Assembly (NCBI GenBank): GCA_036756425.1
Contig: DAIOLC010000063.1
Span: forward strand, 1-7,411
Source of the DNA: UBA6115 sp012514225
GTDB lineage: Bacteria; Bacillota; Clostridia; Christensenellales; Aristaeellaceae
Length of the DNA: 7,411 nt
Direction of reading: 5' to 3'
A model generated the notes under the pieces. The model was given only the letters and a program-made list of their open reading frames with translations. It did no database searches and was not told the origin of the DNA. Position numbers and translations under genes: made by a program. Positions 6,091 through 7,411 of this stretch are shown piece by piece; the first letter of the stretch is position 1; each line of letters begins with the position of its first letter.

Positions 6091-7022
6091 GAATCGACGC
6101 GCTGAACCCCGTGGCGGAACGGCTGCTGAAAACCGTCGCCGGGTACCAGGGGGAGTTCAAGGGGGCCTACAACATCCGGCAGGACAGCGGCTGCGCCGGG
6201 CGCCGCTCCACGGACAACATCAAAATTGTCCCCCACCGCGAGGGCAAGCCGGGGATTGAAGTCCATGTGGCTCCCGGGACGAAGGGCGAGACCGTCTTCA
6301 TCCCCGCCACCGTGACGCGGGGCAACGTGGACGACCTGACCTACAACGACTTTTACATCGGCGAAGGGGCGGAAGTGACCATCGTGGCCGGCTGCGGCGT
6401 GCACACGGACGACGCCGGCGAGGCGCGGCACAACGGCGTGCACCGCTTCTTCATCAGCCGTGGCGCCGACGTGGTCTATGAGGAAAAGCACATCGGGGAA
6501 GGCGGGGGCGACGGGAAGCGCAACATCGACCCGGTCAGCGACGTGTACCTTGAGGAGGACGCGCGGCTGACCATCGACACCGTGCAGCTGGGCGGCGTGG
6601 ACCATTCGGACCGCGTGACCACAGCCGCCCTGAAGGCGCGCGCCCGCCTGGTGGTGCGCGAGCGGCTGCTGACCAGCGGCGAGCAGACGGCCACGACGCG
6701 CTTCGACGTGGTGATGGAAGGCGAGGATTCCGGCTGCGACCTGGTCAGCCGCTCTGTGGCGCGGGGCCGCTCCCGACAGGAATTCTTCAGCCGCGTCGTC
6801 GGCAAGGCGCGCTGCGCGGGGCATTCCGCCTGCGACGCCATCGTGGCGGACGAGGCGGTGGTTACCGCCGCGCCGCAGCTGGATGCCTTCAGCCCCGACG
6901 CCGCCCTCATCCACGAGGCGGCCATCGGCAAAATCGCGGGCGAGCAAATCCTGAAGCTGCGCACCCTGGGCCTGACGGAGGAGGAAGCCGAAGCCAAGAT
7001 CGTGGAGGGGTTCCTGCGGTAA
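6087..7022 (+). CDS. sufB: Fe-S cluster assembly scaffold, short SufB/SufD-family protein (SMS-type SmsB)
   Basis: A 311-residue scaffold on which Fe-S clusters are probably assembled, in complex with the SufC-like ATPase. It is far shorter than classical SufB (about 495 in E. coli), lacking most of the N-terminal part and keeping the beta-helix core and the C-terminal SufC-binding helices. Visible conserved blocks are YNDFYIGEGA (86-95), AGCGVH (101-106), QLGGVDHSDR (167-176), SRSVARGRS (221-229), GHSACDAI (245-252) and IHEAAIGKIAGEQ (275-287), ending in GLTEEEAEAKIVEGFL. Aligning to E. coli SufB by hand, C249 matches C405 and H276/E277 match H433/E434, the residues tied to sulfur transfer and cluster formation. 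It therefore behaves like SufB rather than SufD. AGGAAGG lies 7 nt before the ATG, and the start overlaps the sufC stop by 4 nt, so translation is coupled. Automated annotation often calls such proteins SufD. Confidence 0.92.
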   Translation: MRIDALNPVAERLLKTVAGYQGEFKGAYNIRQDSGCAGRRSTDNIKIVPHREGKPGIEVHVAPGTKGETVFIPATVTRGNVDDLTYNDFYIGEGAEVTIVAGCGVHTDDAGEARHNGVHRFFISRGADVVYEEKHIGEGGGDGKRNIDPVSDVYLEEDARLTIDTVQLGGVDHSDRVTTAALKARARLVVRERLLTSGEQTATTRFDVVMEGEDSGCDLVSRSVARGRSRQEFFSRVVGKARCAGHSACDAIVADEAVVTAAPQLDAFSPDAALIHEAAIGKIAGEQILKLRTLGLTEEEAEAKIVEGFLR

Positions 7023-7042
7023 ACGGGCGCTTTCGCCAATAG

Positions 7043-7058
7043 GGGGGCGTGCGCCCCC
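7043..7058 (+). terminator. GC hairpin 20 nt after sufB, possible terminator
   Basis: GGGGGC-GTGC-GCCCCC is followed by TCAGTG, with no T-run. With the perfect hairpin just downstream (7067-7096) it probably ends or stabilises the sufCB transcript. The same module recurs inverted at 7266-7297. Confidence 0.5.
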
Positions 7059-7066
7059 TCAGTGTG

Positions 7067-7096
7067 TCAAAGAAGTGTCTGCGGACACTTCTTTGA
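7067..7096 (+). other. Perfect 13-bp stem-loop
   Basis: TCAAAGAAGTGTC-TGCG-GACACTTCTTTGA. Its loop context TC-TGCG-GA resembles the second hairpin of the dispersed repeat (TC-CGCA-GA), suggesting a related origin. No T-run follows. Confidence 0.6.
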
Positions 7097-7280
7097 TTAA
7101 GCAGGAACGGGAATTTCTGCCTGTTCGGCATCGCTATGCTTGCCTCACGGCCGGCAGAAATTCGCGGAAATGTTTTGTCTAAAGCCAAAACCCGCGGCAC
7201 CGCACATGTCGCTGCCGCGGATTACCATCAGAGGGCTTCGCCCTCCGATACCTCCCATGAAATGGTTTTTTGACAGTCTG

Positions 7281-7302
7281 AGGGGGCGTGCGCCCCCTTT
7301 TT
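7281..7302 (+). terminator. Intrinsic terminator with T-run
   Basis: AGGGGGC-GTGC-GCCCCCT, a 7-bp GC stem, runs directly into TTTTT on the plus strand. This is the only canonical rho-independent terminator in the window; it lies 260 nt beyond sufB and would stop plus-strand readthrough from the sufCB operon. Confidence 0.65.
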
Positions 7303-7384
7303 GCTTGTCGAATAAGCTCCGCGGACCTGATTCGGCCCGGAGGATGGCTGCGGGGCGCTTTCGCTGTTCGCGAAAACGCCCCGC
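7301..7384 (-). repeat. Dispersed palindromic repeat, copy B (inverted relative to copy A)
   Basis: The reverse complement aligns gap-free with 1030-1113 (68 of 84 identities by hand count). It contains a 15-bp stem hairpin at 7350-7384 (GCGGGGCGTTTTCGC with GCGAAAGCGCCCCGC on the minus strand, one G-U, five-nt loop) and an imperfect second hairpin around CGCG. Similarity weakens but continues toward the window end, so the element may run past 7411. Confidence 0.75.
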
Positions 7385-7411
7385 TTTTGTTGCCAACGGG
7401 TTCCGCCCCGG

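Larger units (their letters stand above)
7043..7297. repeat. Inverted repeat pair bracketing a 191-bp hairpin cluster, MITE-like
   Basis: Bases 7043-7074 match the reverse complement of 7266-7297 at 27 of 32 positions by hand count. Each arm is a GGGGGCG(TG/CA)CGCCCCC palindrome followed by TCAG and TGTCAAA. The enclosed 7075-7265 holds four or more hairpins and no gene. No clear target-site duplication is visible. Confidence 0.5.
7023..7411. other. Gene-free stretch of dense stem-loops after sufB
   Basis: No gene is supported between the sufB stop and the window end. In order: GGCG-CTTT-CGCC (7026-7037); GC hairpin 7043-7058; 13-bp hairpin 7067-7096; GAATTTCTGCC / GGCAGAAATTC (7111-7121/7153-7163) enclosing 31 nt; CCGCGGCA / TGCCGCGG (7192-7199/7213-7220); GAGGGC-TTC-GCCCTC (7231-7245); an intrinsic terminator (7281-7302); and repeat copy B (7301-7384). 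Short minus-strand frames here look repeat-derived. Confidence 0.7.

Noticed and set aside
5257..6947. Minus-strand open frames opposite sufC and sufB
   Set aside because: Antisense shadows of two well-supported genes; compositionally biased translations.
7145..7396. 83-codon minus-strand frame in the last hairpin zone
   Set aside because: Most of it is repeat copy B and terminator sequence; treated as repeat-derived, although the shared frame is noted as a finding.

Overview
The window is GC-rich throughout, with strong GGAGG-type ribosome binding sites and SigmaA-like promoters. It carries a compact two-gene SufC/SufB-type operon of the kind found in anaerobic Clostridia and archaea. This suggests a high-GC anaerobic member of the Clostridia, perhaps an Oscillospirales gut-type bacterium. 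The phylum-level guess is fairly secure; the order-level guess is inference.

Layout: (1) 1-884, plus strand: the C-terminal four-fifths of a leucine-dehydrogenase-type amino acid dehydrogenase, cut by the window edge and followed by a GC hairpin. (2) 885-1206: a gene-free stretch packed with stem-loops, including one copy of a dispersed palindromic repeat. (3) 1207-1896, minus: a YhbS-like GNAT acetyltransferase. (4) 1897-2024: two strong hairpins. (5) 2025-4158, minus: a NatA/NatB-type ABC exporter, ATPase and permease overlapping by 14 nt, behind a recognisable promoter with an adjacent 15-nt palindrome. (6) 4281-5201, minus: an EamA/DMT-family 10-helix transporter with a good promoter whose spacer is filled by a 14-bp palindrome. 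(7) 5202-5367: a divergent promoter region. (8) 5368-7022, plus: a translationally coupled pair, SufC-like ATPase and short SufB-like scaffold, resembling the minimal SMS (SufBC-like) iron-sulfur assembly system. (9) 7023-7411: a second gene-free stretch of dense hairpins, including an intrinsic terminator with a T-run and a second, oppositely oriented copy of the repeat in region 2.

The protein-coding genes are recognisable families that look like independent housekeeping or transport units. The SufC-SufB pair is one functional unit that would build Fe-S clusters in the cytoplasm; no cysteine desulfurase, SufU or SufD lies beside it. The least explained material is non-coding: a multi-hairpin repeat present at 1030-1113 (+) and 7301-7384 (-), about 81% identical by hand count, whose sequence differences mostly preserve base pairing in its first hairpin, and an inverted module (7043-7074 / 7266-7297) bracketing a hairpin cluster.
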